Assembly (NCBI RefSeq): GCF_013372285.1
Contig: NZ_CP054301.1
Coordinates: forward strand, 606,001-670,000
Length of the DNA: 64,000 nt
Direction: 5' to 3'
Source of the DNA: Marinomonas primoryensis
GTDB taxonomy: Bacteria; Pseudomonadota; Gammaproteobacteria; Pseudomonadales; Marinomonadaceae
A program made the translations under genes and the position numbers. The notes under the pieces are model-generated. The model worked only from the letters and a program-made list of their open reading frames with translations. It was not told where the DNA came from and searched no databases. Positions 43,768 through 54,221 of this stretch are shown piece after piece. Numbering within the stretch: position 1 is the first letter of the stretch; each line of letters opens with the position of its first letter.

Positions 43768-45381
43768 TTATTGAACGATTTCTGGCCCCATAATGCTGTA
43801 CGGTAATGCTGTAGACAGTGCTGGAATGTAAGTAACCAATACCAAGAACACCATCAATACGAGAACGAATGGCATAGCGGCTTTTACCACACGCGCCAAA
43901 CTCATTCCGGTAATCCCCGACGTAACGAACAGGTTCAAACCGATCGGCGGTGTGATCATACCTATTTCCATGTTAACTACCATGATGATACCTAGGTGAA
44001 TTGGGTCAACACCCAGTTCCATCGCTATAGGGAACACCACTGGCGCCACGATAACCAATAGGCCAGAAGGCTCCATGAATTGGCCACCAATCAAGAGTAA
44101 GATATTCACCGCAACAAGGAAGGTAAACCAGTTAAAGCCAACCCCAAGCATCCACTCGGTGATCATTTGTGGAATACGTTCTGCAGAAAGCGTATGAGCA
44201 AACAACAAGGCGTTAGCGATGATAAACATCAGCATGATGGTGGTTTTTGTGCCTTCTAGCATGACTTTACGAGACTCTTCACCGAACAAAGACGGGAAGA
44301 AACCACGTAGCATCATAGACAAGTTACGACCCCAAATTGGTAGGCCAGCGGCTAAACATACGCCGATGGATTGTTCCAATTTGCTTGCGCGTTTGTAGAC
44401 GTAGAAGATCGCTAGCGCGACAGACATGATCGCGCCCCAAACAGCACGGTCACCGCCAGTAATGGTTTCGCTGTCTGCCCAGATAAAGAAAGACATGATT
44501 TCCCATACTAGGAAGAACGACACGCCATAAACGGTACCGTTAAAGCCAACACGAGCGTGTGGCGCGTCTTCATCATTCGTCCATGTTTTGCCTTTCAAAG
44601 GGCCCATGTCACGATAAACAAATAACGCGATGAACATAGAGTAAACGGCTGCAACGACAGCGGCTTCAGTTGGTGTGAACACACCACCATAAATACCACC
44701 CATGATGATAACGACAAGGAACAAGCCCCAACCTGCTTCTTTACCACCACGAATCAAATGACCAAAGCCTTTCCACTCTTCAGCGGGTAGCTTCTTGATA
44801 CGAGCAACCACGTAGATCGCCAGCATCAACATACCGCCAGCCATCAACCCAGGAATAACCCCCGCCAAGAACATACGGCCAACAGACACGTCAACAGACG
44901 CCGCGTACACAACCATGACGATGGATGGCGGAATCAAAATACCTAATGTGCCTGCGTTAGCGATGATGCCAGCGGCGAACTCTTTTGAGTAACCCACTTG
45001 CGTCATACCTGCAATAGCAATCGTACCGATGGCCACAACCGTTGCTGGAGATGAACCAGACAATGCCGCGAACATCATACATGCCAACACAGACGCCATC
45101 GCCAAGCCGCCTCGGAAGTGACCTACACTGGCAATCGCAAAGTTAATTAAACGCTTTGCAACGCCACCGGTCGACATATAAGACGAGGCAATAATGAAAA
45201 ACGGGATAGCCAGCAACGTATAGTGCTGACCAGCCCCAAACAGGGATATTGCAACAGACGACAAAGAGTCGTGTGAGAAAAAAGTAATAAACAATATGGA
45301 CGATAAGCCCAACGAGATACCAACCGGCAAGCCAATAAATAGCAGGATTAGTACCAAGGAAAATAGAATGATAGATTCCAC
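43768..45381 (-). CDS. dctM: TRAP transporter large permease (DctM), C4-dicarboxylate type, with insertion
   Basis: A 537-residue membrane protein, about 100 residues longer than a standard DctM of about 430. The family motifs are AIPFFIIASSYMSTGGVAKRLI, SGSSPATVVAIGTIAIAGMTQVGYS, PPSIVMVVYAASVDVSVGRMFLAG and GMITPPIGLNLFVTSGITG. The extra length is a stretch at about residues 255-370 with membrane-like segments (NGTVYGVSFFLVWEIMSFFIW and AVWGAIMSVALAIFYVYKRA), which I place between the two halves. It works with DctQ and DctP to import a dicarboxylate. Nearby dctBD supports that role. Confidence 0.9.
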   Translation of the reverse strand: MESIILFSLVLILLFIGLPVGISLGLSSILFITFFSHDSLSSVAISLFGAGQHYTLLAIPFFIIASSYMSTGGVAKRLINFAIASVGHFRGGLAMASVLACMMFAALSGSSPATVVAIGTIAIAGMTQVGYSKEFAAGIIANAGTLGILIPPSIVMVVYAASVDVSVGRMFLAGVIPGLMAGGMLMLAIYVVARIKKLPAEEWKGFGHLIRGGKEAGWGLFLVVIIMGGIYGGVFTPTEAAVVAAVYSMFIALFVYRDMGPLKGKTWTNDEDAPHARVGFNGTVYGVSFFLVWEIMSFFIWADSETITGGDRAVWGAIMSVALAIFYVYKRASKLEQSIGVCLAAGLPIWGRNLSMMLRGFFPSLFGEESRKVMLEGTKTTIMLMFIIANALLFAHTLSAERIPQMITEWMLGVGFNWFTFLVAVNILLLIGGQFMEPSGLLVIVAPVVFPIAMELGVDPIHLGIIMVVNMEIGMITPPIGLNLFVTSGITGMSLARVVKAAMPFVLVLMVFLVLVTYIPALSTALPYSIMGPEIVQ

Positions 45382-45396
45382 AATTAAGCTCCAGCG

Positions 45397-46074
45397 CTAG
45401 TCTTTCAAGACGTTTTTGTTTTCTTCGACAAGTTCTTGTGCTTCATGGCCACTGATCAACATGTCGCGTTTGCCGCGCGCAATATCGATAAAAGCTTGCA
45501 AAGAACGGTAAGAAAGTAGAGCCAAACTGATTGGCAAAATAACAAGAACGATCCAGCGATGTACGCGAGGGCGTAAACCAAACATTTCTTGTACGAATTC
45601 AGGGTAACGAAGTTCATTTGAACCTATGCCAATGTTGAACATTTTTAGCCAATACTCGATCGCGCCACCACTAACGTCTACGCCGAGCATAGCCAGCCAA
45701 GTGGAATCAAGCAGGATCAAGCCGTACAGCATAGCCGCCGCGGCACCAAACATAGATAAGCCTTTGGATATACGTTTTGGTACAGCATTTAAGACAATGT
45801 CGACACCAAGGTGAAGGCCTGTTTTGATGCCATAACTCATGCCTAGAAGGATTAACCAAGAAAAGGCAACGGTGTTAAATTCAAGCGCAGCATCCCAGCC
45901 AGTGTTAAAGCCGTATCGAGCGATTACTTGCCCAAACGATACCGCCATAATAGAAGAAATAACGATGATTAATAGATTCTCTTCTGCCCGCTCCATGACT
46001 TTTGGGAAGCGCTTTTCTAATGCCCAAAGGATTAGAATAAAGATAAGTAAATAAAGATGCGGCCAATGTGCCAT
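45397..46074 (-). CDS. dctQ: TRAP transporter small permease (DctQ), C4-dicarboxylate type
   Basis: A 225-residue membrane protein with DctQ character: an N-terminal segment (LYLLIFILILWALE), the segment LEFNTVAFSWLILLGMSYGIKTGLHLGVDIVLNAVPKR, read in pieces, with the conserved helix-loop, and the later MLYGLILLDSTWL and WIVLVILPISLALLSYRSLQ. A loop of about 60 residues with SGGAIEYWLKMFN adds to the normal length. It lies 15 bases before dctM. Confidence 0.86.
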   Translation of the reverse strand: MAHWPHLYLLIFILILWALEKRFPKVMERAEENLLIIVISSIMAVSFGQVIARYGFNTGWDAALEFNTVAFSWLILLGMSYGIKTGLHLGVDIVLNAVPKRISKGLSMFGAAAAMLYGLILLDSTWLAMLGVDVSGGAIEYWLKMFNIGIGSNELRYPEFVQEMFGLRPRVHRWIVLVILPISLALLSYRSLQAFIDIARGKRDMLISGHEAQELVEENKNVLKD

Positions 46075-46192
46075 GGGGGTCTCCTAAACAAGTGGACCTG
46101 AACAAATAAAAAGCAGTGCTGCGGAGTCTGTAAACTGGCTTAACTAATCAATAGGTAAAGTATTGTTTTTAAGCGAGTGGGGAGAATCGCAA

Positions 46193-46216
46193 AAGCTGAC
46201 CCAAGAGGGTCAGCTT
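46193..46216 (-). promoter_or_regulatory. Intercistronic stem-loop between dctP and dctQ
   Basis: AAGCTGACCC (46193-46202) and GGGTCAGCTT (46207-46216) form a perfect 10-bp stem with loop AAGA. On the minus strand it is followed by TTTTGCG. It can act as a partial terminator or 3' stabiliser that makes much more DctP than membrane subunits, a common TRAP operon arrangement. That role is inferred. Confidence 0.7.
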
Positions 46217-46236
46217 ACTGCTGGGTAGAGATTTAA

Positions 46237-47229
46237 TTAAGCGCCGGCAGCGGCTTTGATTAGATCTTTACCAATGTAGCTTTCGAACTGAGTCCAAACA
46301 GGTTTCATGGTATCCACCCATTCTTGACGTTGTGCTGGAGTCAAAGAATTGATCTTGCCACCTGCCTTCAAAATGTTGGCACGGTTCGCCGCTTCCGCTG
46401 CTTTTACATTCAAGTTTGCTTCTTGAGTTACGTCATCCGCAATTTGCATGAACTGAGCACGGTCTTCTGTAGAAAGGCTCTTCAAGAATTCAGACGATGT
46501 CATGAACAAGTAAGCCAACAACTGGTGGTTTGTTTCCGTTGTGCTGTCTTGAACTTCGTAGAATTTTTTCGTGTAGATATTTGACCAAGTGTTTTCTTGT
46601 CCGTCTACAACGCCTGTCTGCAATGCGCCGTATACTTCAGAGAATGCCATCGCTTGTGGAGAAGCACCCATTGCTGCAATCATTTGTTTTGCAACGTCAG
46701 AGGTTTGTACGCGGAATTTCATGCCTTTTGCATCGCTAGGTACCATAAGCGGCTTGTTGGCAGAAAAATATTTCATGCCTGACATCCAGTAACCTAGACC
46801 AACAAAACCTGCGTATTCGTCCATCGCAGTCAATAGATCTTTGCCTTCTTTGGTTTTAGTAAATCGAATGGCATGGTCCATGTCTTTAAAGATGAAAGGT
46901 AGGTCAAATACACCGTATTTGTCAGTATAAGAACCGAATTTAGACAGTGATGGAGCCAATAGTTGAACGTCACCTAAAAGTAAGGCTTCAAGTTCTTTAG
47001 AGTCACCAAATAATGTGGAGTTAGGGAAAACTTCAACACACAATTTGCCATTCATTTCTTTGTTTACACGGTCTGCAAAGTTATTTGCTGCAACGACTTT
47101 AGGGTGAGTTGTACCACCGGTAACGTGGCTGAATTTGACAACACGTTCACCTGAATCACAGTTTGCAACGGCTGTACCGGCAGAAAGAGCGAGTGCTAAA
47201 GAGGTAAGAGCAAGGCTGATTTTTTTCAT
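46237..47229 (-). CDS. dctP: TRAP transporter substrate-binding protein (DctP), C4-dicarboxylate type
   Basis: A 330-residue periplasmic protein. The signal peptide KKISLALTSLALALSAGTAVA ends before NCDSG. The DctP core is FSHVTGGTTHPKVVAANNFAD, VEVFPNSTLFGDSKELEALLLGDVQLLAPSLSKFG, and the ligand-binding MKFRVQTSDVAKQMIAAMGASPQAMAFSEVYGALQTGVVDGQENTWSNI, all in pieces. The Arg in KFRVQ is the carboxylate-binding residue typical of dicarboxylate-specific DctP. It heads the operon, with a sigma-54-like promoter upstream. Confidence 0.93.
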   Translation of the reverse strand: MKKISLALTSLALALSAGTAVANCDSGERVVKFSHVTGGTTHPKVVAANNFADRVNKEMNGKLCVEVFPNSTLFGDSKELEALLLGDVQLLAPSLSKFGSYTDKYGVFDLPFIFKDMDHAIRFTKTKEGKDLLTAMDEYAGFVGLGYWMSGMKYFSANKPLMVPSDAKGMKFRVQTSDVAKQMIAAMGASPQAMAFSEVYGALQTGVVDGQENTWSNIYTKKFYEVQDSTTETNHQLLAYLFMTSSEFLKSLSTEDRAQFMQIADDVTQEANLNVKAAEAANRANILKAGGKINSLTPAQRQEWVDTMKPVWTQFESYIGKDLIKAAAGA

Positions 47230-47336
47230 TTTTATGAAACTCCAAAAACTGAATTATTATTGTGTACCTGTTTTTTTAGTCTAGTTTTTTGCTATAGATA
47301 GACAGAGCAAAACAGGTGATGCTTAGTCATACTGTT

Positions 47337-47353
47337 TACACAATCTATGCCAA
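47337..47353 (-). promoter_or_regulatory. Candidate sigma-54 promoter of dctPQM
   Basis: On the minus strand TTGGCATAGATTGTGTA has the GG-N10-GT pattern of a -24/-12 promoter: TTGGCA fits the -24 element, and TGT matches the -12 TTGC only in part. It lies about 110 bases upstream of dctP. Since dctBD encode a sigma-54 activator pair in this window, this is the natural target. Only the pattern is seen. Confidence 0.5.
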
Positions 47354-47648
47354 CTCTTTAACTATTATATTAACATGATGATTTTAAAGGAAAATAATCC
47401 CACACCGAGTGGTTTTTTTACTTAATGTGTCTTATCTAAAAAATAGAATGGGTGAGATTACGCACAAAATTATTTTTACTATGGGTGGCTGTCCGCTCAT
47501 AAAGGTTCTTAATGCGCCCAGACTCTATGATTTGTATCAATCATTTATATCAATGTCTGATGATTTTCTTTTGGGGGGTTGTGTTAACGATCATGAGCCT
47601 CATATAAGACATTATGGTTAATAACAATTCTTAGCATGGAGAAAGAGC
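47354..47648. other. Divergent regulatory region between dctP and the Dps-like gene
   Basis: About 300 bases. An ORF of 70 codons at 47409-47621 has no family-like pattern and I do not take it as a gene. This stretch should hold the DctD enhancer sites for dctP and the promoter of the Dps-like gene; I could not identify either with confidence. Confidence 0.4.
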
Positions 47649-48122
47649 ATGACTGATATAGATATTGGCATAAACAAAGAAAGCAGAACGGAAATTTCAG
47701 ACGGTTTAAAACGACTTTTAGCGGACTCTTACACGCTGTATTTACAAACGCATAACTTTCACTGGAATGTAACCGGATTGCAGTTTCGTGAATTACATTT
47801 GATGTTTGAAGAGCATTATACGGAACTAGCGACGGCTGTTGATGATATTGCCGAACGTATTCGAACACTTGATGTTCCAGCACCTGGAACCTACAAAGAA
47901 TTTGCTAAACTCAGCTCCATTAAAGAAGTAGACGGTGTTCCAAGTTCATCAGAGATGGTTGATTTGCTTACCAAAGGGCATGAACAGGTCATTAAAACGG
48001 CTCGTCAGGTATTAAAAATAGCACAAGGTGCGGACGATGAATCCACTGCCTCACTTGTGTCTGACCGTATGCGCATACACGAGAAGACAGCTTGGATGTT
48101 GAGAGCCTCTAAAAGAGCATAA
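47649..48122 (+). CDS. dps: Dps-like DNA-binding ferritin
   Basis: A 157-residue ferritin-fold protein of Dps type. The ferroxidase-site pattern is [41 protein letters not shown], split here (residues about 37-77), with the His, Asp and Glu ligands that sit between subunits. It forms a 12-mer that stores iron, consumes hydrogen peroxide and shields DNA. The N-terminal tail has few Lys residues, so DNA binding may be weak. The start has GGAGAAAG just upstream, and a strong terminator ends the gene. Confidence 0.9.
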   Translation: MTDIDIGINKESRTEISDGLKRLLADSYTLYLQTHNFHWNVTGLQFRELHLMFEEHYTELATAVDDIAERIRTLDVPAPGTYKEFAKLSSIKEVDGVPSSSEMVDLLTKGHEQVIKTARQVLKIAQGADDESTASLVSDRMRIHEKTAWMLRASKRA

Positions 48123-48144
48123 CAAGCCGCTAAACAAACAGCAT

Positions 48145-48176
48145 AAAAAGGGAGACTTTACGGTCTCCCTTTTTTT
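48145..48176. terminator. Terminator between the Dps-like gene and tmcA
   Basis: AAAAAGGGAGAC and GTCTCCCTTTTT pair over 12 bp around TTTACG, with T and A runs. It lies between convergent genes and can work in both directions. Confidence 0.88.
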
Positions 48177-48193
48177 GTTTTTAAATCAAGACT

Positions 48194-50359
48194 TCAAGCT
48201 CTTGATCGCAACAGCTCTTCTACAAGCAACTTCAAATGTTTCTCTACTTGCTTCTTTGTCTTTAATCCAAAAGCGGTAAAATCTATCTCGCCTGCCGATT
48301 GTGTTATCACGGTGTTTAGTAGTGAATAATCTTTGTGGGTCGTTGTCAGTTGCTTATGAGTTATCGCGTGCTTTACGAGACGAGTGAGTTGCGCTCGAAT
48401 AGTAAGGTACGGCCTGTGGTGGTTCACAAACAGAGCGAGGTCTTTTTGGTCTTTTTCGCTAAGAATGGTTGCTGACGGTTCTGTGTTCAGGGCCCCCTTA
48501 CTGAGTTTGTTTGCTAAGTTCGCGTCTATATCTGGGTAATCCCTCGGTAAGTTGATGGCAAGATTGGCCAAATACGCTTGATGCCAGACCGATGCTTTTT
48601 CCTGTGCGTTTTCATTTAACGGTTTCACCATCATCAACGAGTAGCAGCCGCTGGCTTGGTCTTTCGTTGTGCCAAGACGTACAGGTATAAAACCATTTTT
48701 CAGCCAGAAGGCGACGACATCAGAGGTAGCGGCAAAGCTGGTGCTAAGGAAGTCGCATGGTACGGTTTCTTTTATTAAATGGTTCTTTGCAGTGTTTTCT
48801 ATATGACTGAGTAATCGACTCGCTAGGCCTTTGCTCTGTTCGCTTTGTTGAGTTGCGATACGGCTGATACGCCAGTAACGGTAGTGTCCGGCGTCTTCTA
48901 TTCCTTCATGCGCTAATAAAGATTGCGGCACCAAATGACCACGAGGCCGACGAGTTCCTTGCAGAACGGCTAAGCTAAGCTCGTTTGGCAATAGGCCTTC
49001 TTCGGTAATAATCGCCACACTATTTACTGCCGAGCCTTGTAAGGAAAGATAAGCCGAAACAGAAGGGTCATCTAGTATCCAGCGTAAGTTATCAGGTGAT
49101 GTTTGATAGTGAGCGCTTACCAATAATTGGAAGGTACGAGCTAATAAATCTGGCTGAGTTAGCCACGCTTCACCCACGACGGCTTTGTAAACCTGAGCAA
49201 ATGAGGCCGATTCAGCTTGAATAAAGGGTATTTCTTCACCTTGATTTGGTGCTAAAAAGAAGCAATCGTTGATCCAAATTTCCAGTGGGTCATTTTCCCC
49301 CCACCGTATAGGTCTGTTCAATATGAGCGACTGAAGAGGCAACATATTAGCTGTGGATTGCGCTTCTAAATAACGGCAAAAGCGAATACCAAAACCTTTT
49401 CCTGCTCCTTCGTAGCCATAATCTGTGGTACTAAAAAGACAATGCTCTGCTTTTTGATTGAGTGCCATCAGCAAAGGCACAGGAATCATCGACGCTTCAT
49501 CCACAAATAGCATGTCCCATTTTGCTTCATTAGTGAGCAAGGCGTCGGGAGCGTAGAAAGGTAGCGGGGCGTCTAGATTGGCTTCTTTTAACAGGTACTC
49601 GAATCGAGCTTTTAAGGTTTGAATCGCGGCTTGATTGGGCGCCGTTAAGGCGACTTTCTTATTTGCTTGCAGCATTTTAGCCAGACTGTCGCCCAATAAG
49701 GTGGACTTTCCCCGTCCGCGAGGGGCGATAAGCACATAAGACTTGGCGGCTTCATTAAACAAACAAGACTGCGCTTTGGCCTGTTCGTTGGTTAATGGCG
49801 CATTTTCTTCTATTGAAGCCAATGCTGGCAAAGCTTGTAATGGATTGGGTTGCACTTGATTAGATTGTACTTGATGGGACTGAATGGTTTTAAAAGGCGA
49901 AGAGTCGTTGTATAGGTGGCTCAGTAGAAACCGTTTAAAACTCGAATTAATCTGTTTGCTTTCATAAGGCCATGGCAAGTAACGAGGCAGATCGTGGTCG
50001 ACCATCTTGAGCCAATTGCCATCCGGTAAAGCAATCGCGAATACGCCGTTGCCTCGCACTGTTCCCGCTAAAATTGCTAGTGCACTGGCAGAAACGCCAT
50101 GGGTCAGATCCACCAAGATTGCATCATGTGTGCTGCCAAGTTCTTGTCGAACTTGTTTAAAGGAACAAGTGCGGAATGAAGGTGTTTCTATCGATGAATC
50201 GTCCAATACTGATGTGTTCAGCTGATTGTATTCAGTCACATCGTAGGCACAAATCAGCGGCGTGGAAAGACGTTCACACAAGTGTAAAAAATCCGACAAA
50301 ACCTCGTTAATTGAGCCTGTTAATAAAAAACAATGGCGATGGTTGTCAGATGAATGCAT
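48194..50359 (-). CDS. tmcA: tRNA(Met) cytidine acetyltransferase TmcA
   Basis: A 721-residue enzyme that makes N4-acetylcytidine at the wobble position of elongator tRNA-Met, using acetyl-CoA and ATP. The N-terminal DUF1726 region contains IDVAL-like ILVDLTHGVSASALAILAGTVRGNG. The RNA-helicase domain has Walker A APRGRGKSTLLG near residue 212 and Walker B LFVDEASMIPVP near residue 285. The GNAT acetyltransferase domain carries RISRIATQQSEQSKGLASRLL near residue 495, followed by a C-terminal tRNA-binding tail. It is longer than E. coli TmcA (671). A single gene, it is transcribed toward the Dps terminator. Confidence 0.95.
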   Translation of the reverse strand: MHSSDNHRHCFLLTGSINEVLSDFLHLCERLSTPLICAYDVTEYNQLNTSVLDDSSIETPSFRTCSFKQVRQELGSTHDAILVDLTHGVSASALAILAGTVRGNGVFAIALPDGNWLKMVDHDLPRYLPWPYESKQINSSFKRFLLSHLYNDSSPFKTIQSHQVQSNQVQPNPLQALPALASIEENAPLTNEQAKAQSCLFNEAAKSYVLIAPRGRGKSTLLGDSLAKMLQANKKVALTAPNQAAIQTLKARFEYLLKEANLDAPLPFYAPDALLTNEAKWDMLFVDEASMIPVPLLMALNQKAEHCLFSTTDYGYEGAGKGFGIRFCRYLEAQSTANMLPLQSLILNRPIRWGENDPLEIWINDCFFLAPNQGEEIPFIQAESASFAQVYKAVVGEAWLTQPDLLARTFQLLVSAHYQTSPDNLRWILDDPSVSAYLSLQGSAVNSVAIITEEGLLPNELSLAVLQGTRRPRGHLVPQSLLAHEGIEDAGHYRYWRISRIATQQSEQSKGLASRLLSHIENTAKNHLIKETVPCDFLSTSFAATSDVVAFWLKNGFIPVRLGTTKDQASGCYSLMMVKPLNENAQEKASVWHQAYLANLAINLPRDYPDIDANLANKLSKGALNTEPSATILSEKDQKDLALFVNHHRPYLTIRAQLTRLVKHAITHKQLTTTHKDYSLLNTVITQSAGEIDFTAFGLKTKKQVEKHLKLLVEELLRSRA

Positions 50360-50429
50360 AAAATCTCCTTGTGATCACACTATCATACTGTGACCACAAG
50401 GAAGCGCCAACGCTAAGCGCTCTCGTTGT

Positions 50430-52460
50430 CTATTTTAAGGTGAAGATGGATAAGTCTTTTTGCAGCTTCGAGGTCAATTCACGAATGTGTTCGCTGTGTT
50501 CTTCAGACGTACTGGCCAATGTCAGTGTGCCTTGCGCTGATCGCTGTAGATCTTCTGAATTCTGGCGAATTTGAGTGGAGGCCACACTTTGCTCTTCTGT
50601 TGCCGAGGCAACATTATTAATCCCCATTTCGACATTTTGAATCGACTGATAGATTCTATTTAGCAGTGTGTTGGCGTGGTGAGCTTGCTGCACACTGTTG
50701 TCAACCTGATTGCGACCTTGTTCCATATCACTCACAGCAGAACGGCTGTTGTTTTGCAGTATTTCGACGACGTTTCGAATTTCTTCTGTGGATTGCTGCG
50801 TTCGTTGTGCAAGCACGCGTACTTCGTCTGCCACCACCGCAAAGCCTCGGCCTTGTTCACCTGCTCGCGCGGCTTCAATCGCGGCGTTCAATGCCAATAA
50901 ATTAGTTTGCTCGGCAATATTATTAATGACAGTCACAACGTCACCAATGTTTTTCGAGCTGCTTTCTACTTCTTTAATGGTATCAGAGGCTTTGCTAAAG
51001 GCGGAAGACAGTGCGCTGACTGTCGTTTCTACATTTTTGACTGCGCTGTTGCCTTCTTCCGTTAGTTTTCTAACCTCAATGGACTCTTCTGATACTTGGT
51101 TAGAGCTCTGTGCGACTTCTTGAATAGACGCGGCGATCTGAGTAATGGCAGAACCAACCTGAGCACTGGCGCCCTGACTGTCATGAGCACTTTCACGTAA
51201 ATTACGATTGGCCGATGAAATGCCTTCAGTCGATTTTAATAGCTCATTACTGGACGTCATTATGTTGTTAACCAGTGCAATCAAGTTGTTACGCATAATA
51301 ATGGTGTCATTTTGAAGCAATGCGATTTCATTACGACTGTCGTTGTCTTGTTTCTTAGAAAAACGGAAAGCGAGATTTCCGTTTCCAAGAGAATGAAGTG
51401 CCGTAGATATTTCTTTCAAAGGAGAAAGCGCGCTACGAATGAATAGCCATAAAATAATGCTCAGCATGGCCGCTGCGGCGATGGAAATTCCGGTAATAAG
51501 AGACAGAATACCGTTGATCTCTTCTTGATATTCATCATTGTAGGATTTTAACGTTACCACCCAATTCCAGCCTTTTACGTGCTGATAAATGGCCTTGGAC
51601 GAACGAACTTTGTCGTCTTGGCCTGTGACCTTGAGTGAATAAGACACCACGCCGTTGTCTTCTTGATACATTTTTTTGAAGGTGTCGTTTAACTCTGGAA
51701 AAAGGGAGTAAAGATTTTTGCCAGACAGACTAGGATGAATGAGGATATCGCCTTCATTCTTACCCGTATCCGTGACATAAATGTAACCGCTCTTGCCAAA
51801 TCTCATGGCATTAATAGAGGCGGCAGAAGATTTCAAAATAGTGGTGTAAGGAATCAGCAGCTCTACTAACAAGTTAGGTTGGCCTGAGACGCGGGCATAA
51901 TGTCCCACATATCGCTCGTTTTGTATTTTAATTTTTCCGGTAAAATCCGTTCCATTTTGCAGCGCTTTCGTGGCAATAGGGTCATTTTGAAGACTGCCAT
52001 TTATCTCTATACCGCTCGCATTTATCAACGTAGTGCTGATTCGAGTCAAGCCTTTGGGTGTTTTCATTAGCAAGCTGACTTCTAAGTTGGAAGCGGTTGC
52101 AAAATCGGTCAGATATTGTGAATGACCATTTAAGGTGGCGCCATTCAAAAGTACAGTTGGAACGGTTTGATTGCCTAATTGAGAGACTCGATTGGTATCA
52201 ATGTCGACAGACTTAAGCTGCTGGCTCAATACGCCACCAAAACCTTCCGCTATTTTTATCAGTAGTTGATACTTATTTTCTAGTTGTTCGGCAACCAACG
52301 CGGCTTCTTTTTTTTGGTGGCTACTGACAATGTCATTAATTTCGTAACTGAATAGTCTTCCAATAATAAACACTAAAAGAGTAAACACGAGTAAAACAGA
52401 GAAAAGCGTCCCTAGGCCTAATTGCTTTGGGAGAGAGGCTTTTTTTAAGAAAGAAATCAT
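50430..52460 (-). CDS. Methyl-accepting chemotaxis protein with periplasmic dCache domain
   Basis: A 676-residue chemoreceptor. The first membrane segment ([21 protein letters not shown]) is at 17-37. The periplasmic dCache-type domain runs to about 315, with the typical [33 protein letters not shown] and the ligand-pocket region before it. The second membrane segment is [21 protein letters not shown], and a HAMP domain follows. The signalling tip is [32 protein letters not shown], here in pieces. There is no C-terminal pentapeptide for CheR binding. The ligand is likely a small amino acid or organic acid, as for many dCache domains, but this is not decided by the sequence. Confidence 0.93.
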   Translation of the reverse strand: MISFLKKASLPKQLGLGTLFSVLLVFTLLVFIIGRLFSYEINDIVSSHQKKEAALVAEQLENKYQLLIKIAEGFGGVLSQQLKSVDIDTNRVSQLGNQTVPTVLLNGATLNGHSQYLTDFATASNLEVSLLMKTPKGLTRISTTLINASGIEINGSLQNDPIATKALQNGTDFTGKIKIQNERYVGHYARVSGQPNLLVELLIPYTTILKSSAASINAMRFGKSGYIYVTDTGKNEGDILIHPSLSGKNLYSLFPELNDTFKKMYQEDNGVVSYSLKVTGQDDKVRSSKAIYQHVKGWNWVVTLKSYNDEYQEEINGILSLITGISIAAAAMLSIILWLFIRSALSPLKEISTALHSLGNGNLAFRFSKKQDNDSRNEIALLQNDTIIMRNNLIALVNNIMTSSNELLKSTEGISSANRNLRESAHDSQGASAQVGSAITQIAASIQEVAQSSNQVSEESIEVRKLTEEGNSAVKNVETTVSALSSAFSKASDTIKEVESSSKNIGDVVTVINNIAEQTNLLALNAAIEAARAGEQGRGFAVVADEVRVLAQRTQQSTEEIRNVVEILQNNSRSAVSDMEQGRNQVDNSVQQAHHANTLLNRIYQSIQNVEMGINNVASATEEQSVASTQIRQNSEDLQRSAQGTLTLASTSEEHSEHIRELTSKLQKDLSIFTLK

Positions 52461-52611
52461 TATGCAGATTATCCTTACTGGGCTTGGTTTTTTTGAGATT
52501 CATTCTCATTTTATTTAGATATACACTTTAAAACAACAACTTACAATTTATTTAACAGAAGGAGGCCAATGTTGAAACTTTAAAACATGCCTGTCAAATA
52601 GGTTTTTTCCA

Positions 52612-52642
52612 AAAAAAAGCACCCATAAAAATGAGTGCTTTG
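52612..52642 (-). terminator. Terminator of the prp operon
   Basis: On the minus strand AAAGCACTCAT and ATGGGTGCTTT pair around TTTT with one mismatch and are followed by eight T, just after the prpD stop. Confidence 0.8.
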
Positions 52643-52676
52643 AATGATGCTAAGCGTGTCTGATCATAAAATGCGC

Positions 52677-54164
52677 TTACGCGGTAACGAATAAATCCAT
52701 AAAGCGATTTACAGGCGTATTCTCAAGCGTGGTTTGATCCTTACACAGCGTGAAGATGGTTTGACATTGGCGATTCGGGAAACGTGTCGCCAAATTATTT
52801 TTAAATTTTTGCTCCAACAAAGGGATGCCTTCTACGCGGCGGCGTCGATGCCCTACAGGGTATTCGACCACGACTTCTTCTGTACTGCTGCCGTCTTTAA
52901 AGAAGACTTGAATCGCATTGGCGATAGAGCGTTTATCTGCTTCTAGATATTCAGTGGTAAAGCGCTTGTCTTCGACGATTTCCATCTTGTTACGCAGTTC
53001 ATCAATGATCGGATGGGTCGCATGGAAGTCGTCTTCGTAATGCTCGGCAATTAAGTTGCCAAAGGCCAATGGCACGGCCGTCATGTATTGCAAGCAATGG
53101 TCGCGGTCTGCGGCGTTGGCCAATGGACCGGATTTGGAAATAATGCGAATCGCGGATTCGTGAGTGCGAATGACGATTTTATTGATATCGGCCAAACGAT
53201 CTTTGACTTGAGCATGTAAGGTTACCGCGGCTTCAGCGGCCGTTTGTGCATGGAATTCTGCAGGGAAAGAAATCTTAAACAAGATGTTTTCCATTACATA
53301 GGTGCCATAGTCTTGAGAGAATGAAAATTGACGTTGCGCGTCTGGTTTGATGGCTTGGTCTTTGTTGGTTTTCGAGAAAGATACGTCATAAAACCCCCAT
53401 TGATCTGCCGTTAGTACACCTGGAATGCCCATTTCACCACGCATCGACATATCTGCTAAACGCACAGCGCGTGATGTCGCATCGCCCGCTGCCCACGATT
53501 TACGTGATCCCGCGTTTGGCGCATGACGATAAGTTCTTAATGCCGAGCCATCAACCCACGCTTGTGAAATGGCGGCCATGATTTGCTCTCGGTCGCCACC
53601 CATCATTTTGGTCACCACGGCGACAGATGCGACTCGTACCAATAACACGTGACATAAACCCACGCGATTAAAAGAGTTTTCTAACGCGATGACGCCTTGA
53701 ATTTCGTGTGCCATTACCATGGCTTCTAATACTTCACGCATCGTTAATGGCGCTTCGCCATTGGACAATCGAACTTGAGACAAGTGATCGGCCACAGCCA
53801 AAATACCGCCTAGATTGTCTGATGGATGCCCCCATTCGGCCGCCAACCAAGTGTCGTTGTAATCAAGCCAACGGATGATACAACCAATGTCCCACGCGGC
53901 TTTGACGGGGTCTAGCGACAGCGAGGTGCCTGGCACGCGCGCGCCATTTGGTACCACAGTACCTTGTACGATGGGTCCTAAGTGCTTGGTACATTCCGGG
54001 AAGCGCAAAGCCAGCAACCCACAACCAAGTGTGTCCATTAAACAGTTACGTGCCGTGTCGAGTGCTTCTTGGCTTTCGACTTTAAAATCAATGACATAGT
54101 CAGCAATGTCCTGAATGACTTGGTCGTAATCAGGGCGGTTATTTAACTCTACGTTGGCGCTCAT
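52677..54164 (-). CDS. prpD: 2-methylcitrate dehydratase PrpD
   Basis: A 495-residue MmgE/PrpD-family enzyme, close to E. coli PrpD (483). It dehydrates 2-methylcitrate in the propionate-detoxifying methylcitrate cycle. Visible family segments are [71 protein letters not shown] and [18 protein letters not shown] in pieces, and [17 protein letters not shown]. As this cycle uses PrpD rather than the AcnD/PrpF pair, a further aconitase, not in this window, must hydrate the cis-aconitate product. It is the last gene of gntR-prpB-prpC-prpD. Confidence 0.95.
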   Translation of the reverse strand: MSANVELNNRPDYDQVIQDIADYVIDFKVESQEALDTARNCLMDTLGCGLLALRFPECTKHLGPIVQGTVVPNGARVPGTSLSLDPVKAAWDIGCIIRWLDYNDTWLAAEWGHPSDNLGGILAVADHLSQVRLSNGEAPLTMREVLEAMVMAHEIQGVIALENSFNRVGLCHVLLVRVASVAVVTKMMGGDREQIMAAISQAWVDGSALRTYRHAPNAGSRKSWAAGDATSRAVRLADMSMRGEMGIPGVLTADQWGFYDVSFSKTNKDQAIKPDAQRQFSFSQDYGTYVMENILFKISFPAEFHAQTAAEAAVTLHAQVKDRLADINKIVIRTHESAIRIISKSGPLANAADRDHCLQYMTAVPLAFGNLIAEHYEDDFHATHPIIDELRNKMEIVEDKRFTTEYLEADKRSIANAIQVFFKDGSSTEEVVVEYPVGHRRRRVEGIPLLEQKFKNNLATRFPNRQCQTIFTLCKDQTTLENTPVNRFMDLFVTA

Positions 54165-54221
54165 TTTTTATCCTTTGAAAACGGTGTGTTGTGTCTTAAT
54201 AATGTTGAATGTGATTTAAGG

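Noticed and set aside
43596..43793. 65-codon plus-strand ORF between eptA and dctM
   Set aside because: It runs through the dctM terminator and into the dctM coding region, and has no protein-like pattern.
47300..47325. GCAA-AACA-GGTG on the plus strand, a possible second sigma-54 site for dctP on the minus strand
   Set aside because: The -12 TTGC fits, but the -24 element lacks the GG pair and matches only CAC; the site at 47337-47353 is better.
47409..47621. 70-codon ORF in the dctP-dps gap
   Set aside because: No family resemblance, poor start context, and overlap with the expected regulatory region.
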